Of a stretch of DNA of 64,000 nucleotides, positions 1-10,539 are shown piece by piece (the first letter of the stretch is position 1; each line of letters opens with the position of its first letter). The notes under the pieces were generated by a model, which was not told the DNA's origin, did no database searches, and saw only the letters and a list, made by a program, of their open reading frames with translations. The DNA is taken from contig NC_133660.1 in the NCBI RefSeq assembly GCF_037893015.1, forward strand, positions 280,551,067 through 280,615,066. The letters are read 5' to 3'. Both the position numbers and the translations under genes were made by a program. The DNA is from Macrotis lagotis. Lineage: Eukaryota > Chordata > Mammalia > Peramelemorphia > Peramelidae.

Positions 1-1080
1 AGGATCCAGGACACAAAAATATGAAAATCCTCTCAGGTAGATGACCTTTTGTTGGGTATCGAACGAACAGGTAGGACTCTCATTCCAGGATGATTTGCTG
101 GGCCTCTGAGTTCCCTGCTCAATGAGAGTCAGTGGGGGATCTGTCCTGTTCATTCTGGACAGGCCAGTCAGTTCTCATTAAGTAGAACATGTGGGCCCGA
201 TTGATGACTTGAAGCTCAGCTGTCAATAGGGCAAGTGGGATTCCAACCAATTCGGACATCATAGCGATGAGTCAGCATTGGCCTGATCATTCTAACCATG
301 GATGATGTAAGACTGTTGTCTCATGAACTTTCTAACCAATCTTCGGTTGGTGTGCCAACCAATCTGAATCAGTTAACAATGAAATGACCTAGCACTAACA
401 GCCTGCCCAGATACACACACAGTCCATTGGGGGACGCTAATTGCTGGAGGTCTCCAGCTCCCTGGAATGGTTCTATGCTGACTAAGAAAGCAGGTGCTGG
501 CTTAGCGTTCTCACACTGATAGCGTTCATCCCTCTAATTACTCGTGATTATTTGTGAGCCCAATATTACCCAAGCTACAAAGAGAGAAGTGCAATTCAGA
601 TCAAAAGACTGTTGGGAAAAGGAGCAAAGCTTGATCTGCCTTCCTGCTTTGGCCCTTGCCCAAGAAAAGCTGACTCTGCAGGAAGGTGATGCCTGAGAGG
701 GGCCTTCAAGAAGGGATGAATGTGGGTGGGGGGGATATGCCAGGCTTGGGCGACAGCAGGGTAACAGCTTGTGGATGACTGGGGCTGAAAACTGAAGTGT
801 ACATGTGTGCGGGTGGTGGAGAGGAGGGCTCTCCTGGGGCAGGAAATTGGACAGAGTCAGAGCTCCTGGGGAGGTGAGGGACTAAACCCACCCTCTCATT
901 TTACAGAGGAGGAATTGGGGCTGTGAAAGCGGGTCATTCTTATTCAGTAGAAGCTTGGACTAAGTGGACTCTGAGATCCTTAGGACTGATCCAATGATTT
1001 CCCAATCTCCATCTTCCTCTTTAGAAAGGGGGAAGGGGTTCCTCAGGCTTCCCCTCTAGACTGAACCCCCACTATCACAA
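1..1080. other. Intergenic, no recognised feature
   Basis: No coding exon, RNA gene or clear repeat was recognised here. Short open frames are proline- or serine-rich by composition only and have no recognisable family. By position this is far upstream of the CPT1A promoter region. Confidence 0.5.
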
Positions 1081-1084
1081 TGTG

Positions 1085-1460
1085 CCTGTTTTTGTCCTCA
1101 TACTTCTCAAAGTTCTCTCCTTCCTTTCTCGCCTTCTTCTCCCTCCTCTCTCCTTTTTCCTCCTCTCTCTTTCCTCTTCTTCCTTCCTCTCCCTCTTCCC
1201 TCCCTCCTCCCTCTCCTTCCTCTATTCTTCTCCCCTTCCTTCTCTTCTCTCCCTCTTCCTTCCTTTAGGCTCTTTCCCTTCTCTTCCTTCCTCCCTCTTC
1301 TCCCTCTTCTCTGCTTCCTCTCTCTCTCTCTTCCTTCTCTCTTCCTTCAGACCCTTTCCCTCCTCCTCCTCTTCCTCCCTCTCCTTCCTCCCTCTCTCCT
1401 CCCTTCTCTCCTTCCTCTCCCTCTTCCTTCTTTTTCTCTCCCTCCTCCTTCCTCTGAGCA
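1085..1460. repeat. Polypyrimidine (CT/TTCC-rich) tract
   Basis: About 370 bases are almost entirely C and T on the + strand, in irregular CTCC, TTCC and TCTC blocks. The long Ser/Leu/Pro/Phe frames on + and Glu/Arg/Lys frames on - are products of this composition and not genes. Such tracts can form triplex (H-DNA) structures, which is established for homopurine-homopyrimidine DNA but not shown here. Confidence 0.9.
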
Positions 1461-1502
1461 GCTCCTCCAACAACCATCCCTATCATCCTTTTATCTTTTC
1501 TT

Positions 1503-1504
<2 letters not shown>

Positions 1505-1541
<37 letters not shown>
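1505..1541. repeat. (GT)n microsatellite
   Basis: An uninterrupted GT dinucleotide run of about 18 units lies shortly after the polypyrimidine tract. Confidence 0.95.
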
Positions 1542-1544
<3 letters not shown>

Positions 1545-1545
<1 letters not shown>

Positions 1546-1640
1546 ATTAGAATGTAAGCTCTTTGAGGACAAGGATTGTCTTTTTACTTAGATTTGTATT
1601 CACAGTGTCTGGCACTTAATACATGTTTGTTGACTCATAA
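1545..1640 (+). repeat. L2/CR1-like LINE 3' end relic
   Basis: The stretch reads like the degraded 3' end of an ancient LINE: 'aatgtaagctctttgagg', then 'caaggattgtctt', then 'ggcacttaatacatg' and 'tgttgac'. This motif order is typical of L2/CR1-type 3' ends in mammals. The family name is from memory. Confidence 0.55.
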
Positions 1641-1641
1641 A

Positions 1642-2635
1642 TGCTGATGAGTCCTCACTGTCTCCCCAATCTTCCCACCTTCCACAAATCCTTTCTTGTT
1701 TATAGCCTGTTTCTTCCAAGAAGCTGTCCCTGACTGTCTTTGATAGAAAAGGAGAAGAAATTGACCCCAGGTGGTCGCACCCTAAATTTACAAACGATCA
1801 GGTTGGGTCATGCAGTCTAGTATCCTCAAAGAAACCAGCCCAAGCAATAGAGTCAGGAGCCCTTCAGACTAAGAAGAAAGGGGCTGTCTAATTCCATCCA
1901 TGGGAAGATGGTATGCAAGTCTATTGGAATTAGACTTAGGGAAGAAAGATGGATACAATTACAGTGAAGCAAGGGCATGTAACATATTATGATCATGATA
2001 CAATCCTTGGAAGAAGGATGTCTTCACCTGGGGTCCAAAAATTTGGCTATTTTTTAAAAAATTCTTTTGATAATTGTATTTCAATATAATTGTTGTCCCT
2101 TGTTTTATTCTGAGGAATGGCCTGCAGGTTTCTCCAACTTCTACCCTTGGAGACCATGGCACCTGAAAGAAGAAGAATGATCAGAAGGACTGATACTCAA
2201 AATGAATTTAGAGCATCAAAAGGTGGGGGTGGCAGCAGGCGGGGGATAAGCTATTTAGGGGGTCAGAGGAAGTACTTCTGGTCAGCCAGGTAATGGATGA
2301 GAATCAGGAATAATGTAGAGAAAAGGACAGAACCACTCAACCCTTCCTTCCATTTCTGTTTTATCTGCTACTACCTAACCTACCTAACCTACTAGTAAAG
2401 AATCTTTCTTGGATTAGCTGGTTTGGCCTAGAATGACCAGGTTGTGATTGGTCTGTTCTTGGGTCTATTTGTAGCTTTGTTAGTTCCATCTGGAGGAATT
2501 TGCATTCCACTGACATAGACAGTATCTTCCCCCCGCCCTGAAAAGTGTGGCAGGGGAACAGGGGTGAGGGCAGAGAAGACCTTTCCCCTCAATTCAATCC
2601 AAGAAAGAATAGATTTCATGATTGTCCATGTATAA
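1642..2635. other. Intergenic, no recognised feature
   Basis: No convincing gene or repeat was recognised. A short direct CTAACCTAC repeat occurs near 2376-2392. The minus-strand open frame at 2428-2619 shows no recognisable domain. Confidence 0.4.
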
Positions 2636-2639
2636 CCTG

Positions 2640-2812
2640 GATGTATAAACTATATCACATTACTCAATGTTATGGAAAGGGGAAGGAAGGGAGAGAAGCA
2701 GAAAAATGTGGAACTTGAAACCATACAAAAAGATGAATGTTGAAAACTATCTTTGCATATAATTGGAAAAAATGAAGTAAAATAACATTTAAAAAATAAA
2801 AGAAAGGCTGGG
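2640..2812 (+). repeat. L1 3' end fragment, sense
   Basis: The sequence ends in the L1 tail seen repeatedly in this window: a purine-rich 'ggggaaggaagggagagaag' segment, then 'aaaatgtggaacttgaaacc', then 'gaaaactatctttgcatata', then an A-rich end. Only the last 170 bases or so are present, so it is a 5'-truncated copy. Confidence 0.75.
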
Positions 2813-3116
2813 TTTGCTTCACTCTGGCCCCTCGAGGATGCTAGGCAGGCTCCCTTCTGCTATGTTCCAATTTTGTTTCTTCTGGCCCTCCGTCCTGTTT
2901 AGTTTCAAAATATACTCATTCTCAAATATTTCTGGCACAAAAACCACTCTGGTGAGATCCCAAAACATCCTGAAATACCAGCCTGTCCAGAAAGAGAAGA
3001 GAGGCAGGTCCTTGACCTGGGATGCAGCATTTTTAAATAACTTTTTAAAATTATTAGCTGAATAACCATCAATGATCAAACAAACATATCAACTTCAAAT
3101 TATGGTTTGATAAAGA

Positions 3117-3118
<2 letters not shown>

Positions 3119-3175
<57 letters not shown>
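3119..3175. repeat. (TA)n microsatellite
   Basis: About 28 perfect AT units. Long TA runs can extrude as cruciforms and are often length-variable. The Ile/Tyr frame on the minus strand across it is an artefact. Confidence 0.95.
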
Positions 3176-3179
<4 letters not shown>

Positions 3180-3477
3180 GTGTACCCATTTTACACATAA
3201 ACTAAAAAATCCTGCCAATAATCTCCCTCTGTGCTTCTCTGTCCCATTTTGTTCTCTCATCTCTATTGAAGACTTTTTTCCCCATTGCATTTTTATATAT
3301 TTTTGTTAATTGATGAGCATCATTAGGGCTGTGTATCTGGCAATGTACAAAGCAATGGGGAGAGAAAGATCAACAACTGAAATCATTCTTTCTCTAAGTG
3401 AGCTTATGTTCCTTAGGCTTGTCCAGTGGTCTTAGGACCTCCTCCTGGCTGTGGAGTTAGAGCTCCAGAATGCTACG

Positions 3478-3850
3478 TTACACACACCTGATACAATAGA
3501 CATGCATATACTGCCATATATACATACATATATACATACAATGCCACACATGTACCCACATTACACAGATACACAGTCACATGCCATACTTACAGACAAA
3601 CCACTCATAGAAATGCAACATACATACACCACACATGTGACACCACACAATGCACACATCATGCAGGCATGTATACCACACACATTCATACCATGGGTGC
3701 ACTGCATCACACATGCATACACATGTACATCATGCACTATACGCACCACACACATCATAAATATAAACATATCATGTGCCTACATACACACCACATACAT
3801 TTACACATATACAGACATACATACTCCACACAGAGACACACACACTGCCT
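3478..3850. repeat. CA/CATA-rich low-complexity region
   Basis: About 370 bases of degenerate ACAC, CATA and CACACAT motifs, AT/CA-biased with few G. The Thr/His/Ile-rich frames on + and the Val/Cys/Met frames on - follow from this bias and are not genes. It looks like an old, mutated (CA)n/(TACA)n array. Confidence 0.8.
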
Positions 3851-3994
3851 GGACTGGTGCAGGGTGAGTGGTCTCATGCTGAGGACAATGGGGGTTTTTG
3901 TGATTCCCCTAACTACAATGTTCCCCATCCATTGTCAATTAGTCAACCAGAGTTAATTAGCTTTTTAGAGCATAACACCAGCAACTAAATCCAT

Positions 3995-4130
3995 AAATCA
4001 ATAAGTTAGATTTGGGTAAGTCAGTTAAACCTACCTCAGTTTCCTTAACTGTAAAATGGGGCAATAATGGGGTTGTTGTGAGAATCAAGTGAAATAGTAT
4101 CTCTAAAGTGAAAGATTAACCATGATTAGT
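3995..4130 (+). repeat. MIR/THER-like SINE relic
   Basis: The order 'gggtaagtcagttaaacct', 'cctcagtttccttaactgta', 'aaatggggcaataatggg' and 'gttgtgagaatcaa' matches the core and 3' part of a CORE-SINE of the MIR/THER type. The 5' tRNA-like head is missing or unrecognisable. Confidence 0.65.
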
Positions 4131-4379
4131 ATTGGCGATCAAACCCAGTTTGGTGCCAGATCATCTCCTGGCAATTGGATAGCATAGAGCTAACATCCTA
4201 TCAAAGAACATGTGAACACTCATCAGTGCATAAAGATGATATAAATATACAATAAGGAGGAAGAATTGGAGCAGAGCTCTGAAGAGCTGCTTGGAGACAG
4301 CTGTGAAGTAGCCAGAGGGATTTGGTTCTTGTCCTTCTTTGCTGAGGACCGACATTTTGTCTTTTCTTATGTCTTTACC

Positions 4380-4960
4380 AAAATAGTAATAGGTATATTT
4401 TTTGTGGTCATAAAGATTAGGAAGCAAAGTGGATGCCCACTGACTGGAGAATAACTGGACCAATTATAACAGGGTGATAAATTCCTCTTACAATGTAAAA
4501 AAATGATTATGAGAGAAACTTGAGAAGCCTTGTATAAAGTTGACAAAACCAAGAAAACTGTTGACAAGATGACAACAAAAACGTAAAGAAAAATGTCAAA
4601 AGACTTTAGAATTCTCATCACTCCTAACTTCAGAGGACTGAGAATGAAGCATGCCTCTGATTTCTTAGCAGAGGTGGTGGACCACAGGTGAAGAATGAGG
4701 CATATAGTTTTCAAAATGTATTTTGCTTGACTGGACTTTTTCTTTCCAGGTTGGGACTGGGAGGAGGAAAAAGGGAAGAGATGCTGAGGGGACCAACAGT
4801 GATGTGAATACATCAGTTTCAACAAAAGAGGATTGTTATTTTTCCTTAATGAACACTGAAACAAGATCCAAAAAGTGAATAATTCAGAAAAATATAGGAA
4901 GACTTGTATGAACTGATGCAAAGTGAACTAAAGTGGAAACCTTGAAAGGTGATGCAGAAA
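4380..4960 (+). repeat. Old LINE (L1-like) fragment, sense
   Basis: Fragments such as 'ggatgcccactgactggaga', 'ataactggaccaattat' and 'gacttgtatgaactgatgc' correspond to parts of the L1 ORF2 end and 3' UTR seen better at 49.2-49.5 kb. The copy is heavily diverged with no intact frame. The long minus-strand open frame at 4367-4921 is antisense to it and not a gene. Confidence 0.5.
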
Positions 4961-5269
4961 TGCAGCTCCTAATGACCTTGCCAAGGTCTGGATGAAATGT
5001 CCCATTCCTAGTTCTTGTCAGATTCTCTCCTGGGTTGATTATTTTATAGAATTGTTTTTCTTTATTCTAAAAGCTAAAGGTGGGGGTGGGGTCAGGATGG
5101 CAAGTCTCAAAATTATTGTGGTTTAAAAACAAAACGTGTCAGCAAAAATGGCTAGAAATTAGGATCAGAGTGTGATTGTTAAAAATTGATGACTTGCTAT
5201 TGTGACCTTGGGCAGGCTATAACCACTGAGCTTCAGAGCCCTTGCCCATAAATAGATTATTAATAATGT

Positions 5270-5530
5270 TTGTACTTCATTTTTGAAGATCACAACATCA
5301 GGGAGGTGATACCATGACAAGTACAGGAATTGGTTCTGAGTGAGGGGGTGCTGTGCTAAGTCGCCAGCCTCACTTTTTCCTTCAGAGCCCTCTGGGTCCA
5401 GCGGCCAGATATGAGTCAGGACATCTGGAGATGGCTCTGGATGTGAAACAAACAGATTTAAGTAACTTATCTAAGGTCAGTGTCAAGTTGTCCGAGGCCG
5501 GATTTGAACTGGAATCCTTCTGAATCCACG
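5270..5530 (-). repeat. Long-form tRNA-derived SINE, antisense
   Basis: In reverse complement this matches the long SINE form at 12464-12785: the 'gagtgagggggtgctgtgct' block, 'gccagatatgagtcaggaca', then the body ending 'ccggatttgaactggaatcc'. It appears nearly full-length but diverged. A short sense fragment of a related SINE follows at about 5528-5790, starting at 'gcaatggataaagcactggc'. Confidence 0.7.
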
Positions 5531-5959
5531 CAATGGATAAAGCACTGGCCTTGGATTCAGGAGTGAGGGGGCTGCACTCTATGCAGCTCAAAGGAAACAT
5601 GACATCCAGAAGTTTAGAATACCTGCCCCAGGTGTTCCCATGGACTATTTGTGCCCGACCTATGGAAGAGCATTCCCAACTCCTATTGGTCTGATCAGCC
5701 ACAGTCGGACACACTGTCATTTGTCTCAGACATAGTGATGCCATTTTGGTCTTTTTCGATAACAAAGGACACGAACCTGCCGACCAATGCAAGCCTCAAA
5801 AGAACTAATAAATGGAAGCTCTTATTGGTCATTAATAAAGGGCCATCCCCAGGGCTGCTCACTGTGCTGTCCTGCCCTAGGAGCCCCAGTGGGCCTCAGT
5901 CAGCTCCCTCTTTTTTGCTCTCAGGTACCAGTGTCCCCAACCAGGATCGATAAAAGAGC

Positions 5960-6430
5960 CTTGGCCCCAGAGTAGGAGGATCTAGATTCAAATCCAGCCC
6001 CAGATACTTATGAATTGTGTGACCTTAATGCTCTACCCTCAGCTGTCCTGCTGTACAAACAGAGAACCGGGACAGCTGCTTCTGAGGTCCCTTCTAGCTT
6101 GGTCTAAGCTCCTATGACATTGAGATGGAATTTTAAGCAGTACCTTATATTGTTACCCAGAGTGATCTCCGGGCCTCCAGGCTCACACAATCCCTCCAAA
6201 AATTCTCTGGGGTCTGATCCTAGCACAGAATGTCCATAAGAGCAGCTGGGTAGTGTGGCGGATAGAGCTCTGCTCCCAGAGTCCTAAAGACCCCAAGACA
6301 GTGAATAGCTCTGTGGCCCTGGGCAGGTCAGTTTCCTCATCTATTAAAAAAATTGAACCCCTATTCCAGGGCTTTTGTGAGCATATTTTAAAAGTGGTGC
6401 ATAAATGCTGTTGTTCTTCATTTATTTTTC
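5960..6430 (+). repeat. Two degraded MIR/THER-like SINE copies
   Basis: Two tRNA-SINE-like bodies follow each other. One has 'agattcaaatccagcccc' and 'gtgtgaccttaatgc' near 5980-6040. The second has 'gtgtggcggatagagctctg', 'ctgtggccctgggcaggtca' and 'gtttcctcatctattaaa' near 6250-6345. Both are old and incomplete. Confidence 0.6.
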
Positions 6431-6434
6431 CAAT

Positions 6435-7060
6435 TATATAGAGAGATAATTTCCACAATTTATTTTTGTAAAGTTTCTCCCCCCACCCATTTTCATATTA
6501 GCTACATTGTGAAAGAAGAATCAGAACAAAAGGAGGAAAATCATGAGAAGGAAAAAACAAAAAACAAATTTAAAAAGGTGAAAATAGATGCTTGATCTGC
6601 ATTCAGGCTTCATAGTTCTTTCTCTGGATATGGATGGTATTTTCCAACATGAGTCCTTTGGAATTGTCTTTGATCTCTGCATTGCTGAGGTCCATCAGAA
6701 CTGATCATAGATCAATGTTGCTATTAAAGTGAACAAAGTTCTCCTGGTTCTGTTCACTTCATTCAGCATCAGTTTATGGAAGTCTTTCCAGATTTTTCTG
6801 AAATCTGCCTAATCATCATTTCTTAGAGATCAATAATGTCCATTATAGTCATATACCACAACTTGTTCAGCCATTGTCCAGTTGATGAGCCTCCCCCACC
6901 CAGTTTCCAATTCTTTGCCAATCCTATAAATATGCTGCTATAAATATGCTCGTCCATGTGGGTCTTTCCCCCCTTTTTGTAATCTTTTTTGGATACAGAC
7001 CTAGTGGTGATATTGCTGAATCAAAGAGTAAAATGCTAACTGTTATTAATAACTCTATCA
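6435..7060 (-). repeat. L1 3' end fragment, antisense
   Basis: Read on the minus strand this is the L1 3' end. On + it shows 'cagcatcagtttatggaagt', 'ttgttcagccattgtccagt' and 'cctagtggtgatattgctga', in that order, as in the other antisense copies here. The 5' part is truncated and there is no intact reading frame. Confidence 0.8.
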
Positions 7061-7069
7061 AGTGGTCGT

Positions 7070-7783
7070 CCAAGCCTTGGGGAGAGAGGGTTTGGTAATT
7101 GTACTTGTTATTAGAATTTCAATGGGGTCAGATACTACCCCAAGAACAGCCTGATTGCAGGTTCAGTCCAAAAAAGGAAACGGTTGACTCCTCACCTCAA
7201 GAGTTTGGCCCTCACCTGTTTTGAGTTGGAATGAGAAGGTAGGCCTAGAGAAAATGGCAAGGGAATAGTTATCAGGGAAGAAGTCACCCACTCTTTGCTA
7301 ATGAAAGCTCTGCCGCCAGTCAAGTTAAAAACAAGCAAATACACAGATATTCTGACAATATTATTGCAAATATTATTCCAGAATACAATATCATTACAAG
7401 AAGATACCCAAACAGGTCCATCTGTCATAGTCCATCCATTTAAAGCTTGTGCCGACTTTGAAAATCCAGACTTCCCAGAAAACATAGTGTTGCCAGGTTC
7501 CCTCTGAAGGTTTCCAAAGAGTTTCAGGTCAGAACTCCTGGGAATCATGGAATGGACCATGCCATGCCAAGAAGACTTTTGTGCCAAGACCCTGCAACAG
7601 AGATCCTCTTGAGACCTCCTCGGGTCAAAAGACTCAAGTCCTCATGCTTCAAAGTACCCAGGAGCTACCAGCCCATTCTGATGTTCTATACTAGGAAAAC
7701 AGTGAAGGGGGCTGCATGAACCCCATTGGGCATAACCCATAATGGCATAGCCCATAATGATGAAATCACAGGTCCTTGATTTT
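7070..7783. other. Unrecognised non-repetitive segment
   Basis: A 131-residue minus frame (7192-7587) and a 70-residue plus frame (7295-7507) overlap here on opposite strands. Neither shows a recognisable domain, and no splice-supported exon was found. The segment continues after the L1 insertion at 7802-8959, so it is the pre-insertion host sequence. It may be an older unidentified repeat. Confidence 0.35.
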
Positions 7784-7801
7784 TTCCCTATTTATTTATT
7801 T

Positions 7802-8959
7802 TTATCATTTAAATATTTTTATTTTTTAATTATATACAGTAGTAGTTTCTAATCATTTTACTAATTACTAGTTTACTAATTACTAATTTACTAATTACTA
7901 ATCTTTTTTTTGCAAGATTTGAGTTTTACAATTTTTCTCCCTCCCTTTCCTTCCTCATTCCCCCAACAGAAAGCAATCTGATATAGGCTTTATATTTGTA
8001 ACCCTGCTAAACATTGATCGAAATTGAATGTGTCCTGAGAGAAGAATCAGATCCAAAAGGAAGAAAGAAAATATTAGAGATAACAAATTTACATAATACA
8101 TACTATATAAGACCATTTTTAAAAATCAAAGATAGTAAGTTTTGTTCTTCATTTCAACCCCACAATTCCTTCTCTGATCACAGATGGTATTCTCCATCAC
8201 AAATCCCTGAAAATTGTCCCTGATTATTGCACTGATGGAATGAGCAAGTCCATCATGGTTGATCATCACCCCATGTTGTTGCTAGGGTGTTCAGTGTTCT
8301 TCTGGTTCTGCTCATCTCGCTCAGCATCAGTTCATGCACAGTTTTCCAGGTTATTCTGAAATCCAATCCCTCATGATTTCCTATAGAACAATAGTGTTCT
8401 ATCAAATACACAACTTGTCCAGCCATTTCCCCAATGATGGGCACACCCTCGATTTCCAATTCTTTGCCGATACAAAAATAATGAATATTTTCATACATGT
8501 GGGATTTTTTACCCTTTTTCATGATCTCTTCAGGATATAGATCTTGTAGTGGTATTGCTGGATCAGAGAGTTTGCATATTTTTACTGCCCTAAGCATAAT
8601 TCTAAATTGCTGTTCAGGAAAGTTGAATCAGTTCATAAATCTGCCAACAATGCATTAGTGTCCCAGATCCCACATCCCCTTCAATAGTGATCATTACCCT
8701 TTCTGGTCATGTTGGCCAATCTGAGAGATGTGAGGTGGTACCACAGAGATGTTTTAATTTGTATTTCCCTAATCAATGATTTAGAGCAATTTTTCACATG
8801 ACTATTGATAGCTTTGATTTCTTTGTTTGAGAATTGCCTTTGCATATCCTCTGTACTTTTTTCAGCTGAGGAATGGCTTGGTTTTTTTTTATAAATTTGA
8901 CATCATTCTCTATATATTTTAGAAATGAGTCCTTTGTCAGAAGCACTAATTGTAAAAGT
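7802..8959 (-). mobile_element. 5'-truncated L1 insertion with target-site duplication
   Basis: An antisense L1 of about 1.16 kb. The T-rich left edge is its 3' end and it is cut off at the right. The same 18 bases, ttccctatttatttattt, flank it at 7784-7801 and 8960-8977, which fits target-primed reverse transcription. The minus-strand frame at 8253-8597 (114 aa) is a remnant of the ORF2 C-terminal part. It includes a segment like 'YSSIGNHEG', and similar peptides are encoded by the other L1 copies here. The copy has stops and is not active. Confidence 0.85.
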
Positions 8960-8999
8960 TTCCCTATTTATTTATTTGGATGGAATTAGCCTTTAACCT

Positions 9000-9680
9000 T
9001 GTGGGTGGCCAAAGCTGAATTGAGCAGCCTAGAGATGGGAGAGTCAGGAATCAAATAGAAGTCTAATTTCAAAGTAAAAGAAATAACTTAGAAGCAAGGA
9101 CACATGTGCCAGGGGGCCCATCCCTAATGGGACACCCGTAGCAATGAGGTGAGATCACAGCATTTATGCCAATGGCTACACAGGGAACTATAATCCTCAC
9201 AATGAAGAGTAACAGCAATCATATGACAAATTTGATTCCCAGCAAGACTTCATGACCAGAATTTATCCAAGGTCAGAGAACACCTGGTGCTAGTCAAAGC
9301 AATACAGTATTTTGCCAGAGCGTGAGCATAAAGGATTGTTGTTATGCCAATCTCAGGGCACAGCTTGCTTGCTGGGCTTTAGCACTGAATAACAGGGTGT
9401 GTGCTCACATATTGACTGTACTAAGAGCTTCATTAATTTCTGCTATCATTTCTACTGGGTGATCAAAGCCAACTGGACGAACAGTTGGGGCTGCAATCTC
9501 TACGCAGACATATAAGATGACTCCATGGGGAGATGATTTATCATAAAGTAGAGGTGGCACTATGGTAATCCATAAATTATGGTAACTTGATCACCTCCAA
9601 GATCAATTACAAAATTCTCCACTTGGTATTTAAGGCTTTCACAACTCAGTCCCTCAGTCCCTTCTTATCTTTCTAGTCCA
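9000..9680. other. Intergenic, unassigned
   Basis: No exon was recognised. The block around 9110-9160 ('ggggcccatccctaatggga') could belong to an older unidentified repeat also present before the L1 at 7.78 kb. I cannot name it. Confidence 0.3.
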
Positions 9681-10200
9681 AACTTGGTTTACGTCCATTC
9701 TCACTACAATTTGATGACACAAGTCTCCTGGCTCTTGGGTTTTCCAGCTTCCACCTTATACCTTTGTACTGACTGGACTTCACACCTGGCATGTTCCTTC
9801 TTCCCTGACCTGCTTTATGATTTGGTTCATATCCTCCTTCTGAAGAAGGACCTTCCTGCTTCCCCTAGCCTCCAGTGCTTTCCTTTCATGATCACCTTCA
9901 TTAACTTGGCTTCTATCCTGTAGGTACCTATCATTTTCATGTTTGTCTCCTCCATTCAACTGAAAGTTCCCTGAAGGTAAGAACTGTTGTTCCCCCCCCC
10001 CCGCGCTTTTGTGTATGTTCAGCACCTTGGCTTATTGACTCATCTCATAATATAATCTTGCACATATTTTGTAAATAATTCTCTGTGTACAAATTCTATC
10101 ACTCAGAAAAATATAAAGTCCCTGAAGGCAAAAACTGTGTTCTCTTTGTATCTCTTCCTCTTGGCACAGAGTAGGTATTTAAGAAATGATTGTTGAAATG
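9590..10200 (+). repeat. L2/CR1-like LINE relic
   Basis: The order 'ttcacaactcagtccctcag', 'ccttcttccctgacctgctt', 'ccttcctgcttcccctagcc', then the terminal 'agtccctgaaggcaaaaact' and 'gcacagagtaggtatttaag', is that of an ancient L2/CR1-type 3' region in sense orientation. A C-run interrupts it near 9994. Confidence 0.6.
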
Positions 10201-10539
10201 ACAAGTGATCAGCCCTTGGATACACAGGTTATGAGTACAAAGCAGTTATAATGATGATAAAAAATAATGATTTCCCATTTGACAGATGAGAAAGCTAAAG
10301 GGTTAGTCACATCATCTAGCAGAATCTAAGAAGGAGTTTTAACCCAGACTTCCCAACTCATAGCCTAACCCTCTATCAGTTACTTAGGGATGTTGGACAA
10401 GGAAAAAAAAATGAATCCTGGTTATGAGGGTATCCAGTGCCTAAGTACAGGCATTGGAGCCTGTGTATAAAATTAGACCTCTGACAATTTACTGGTCAGC
10501 TAGTCAGCAATACTTCTTGGAAAATCTGCTATGTACACA

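Noticed and set aside
1082..1591. A 169-residue Ser/Leu/Pro frame on + and acidic/basic frames on -
   Set aside because: They follow the polypyrimidine tract exactly and contain no domain. This is composition, not a gene.
3451..3867. A 138-residue Thr/His-rich frame
   Set aside because: A direct product of the degenerate CA/CATA repeat.
4367..4921. A 184-residue minus-strand frame
   Set aside because: Antisense to an old LINE fragment, with no recognisable domain or splice structure.
8253..8597. A 114-residue minus frame with a repeated relative at 11221-11547
   Set aside because: The two frames are similar because both are L1 ORF2 C-terminal remnants, not members of a host gene family.
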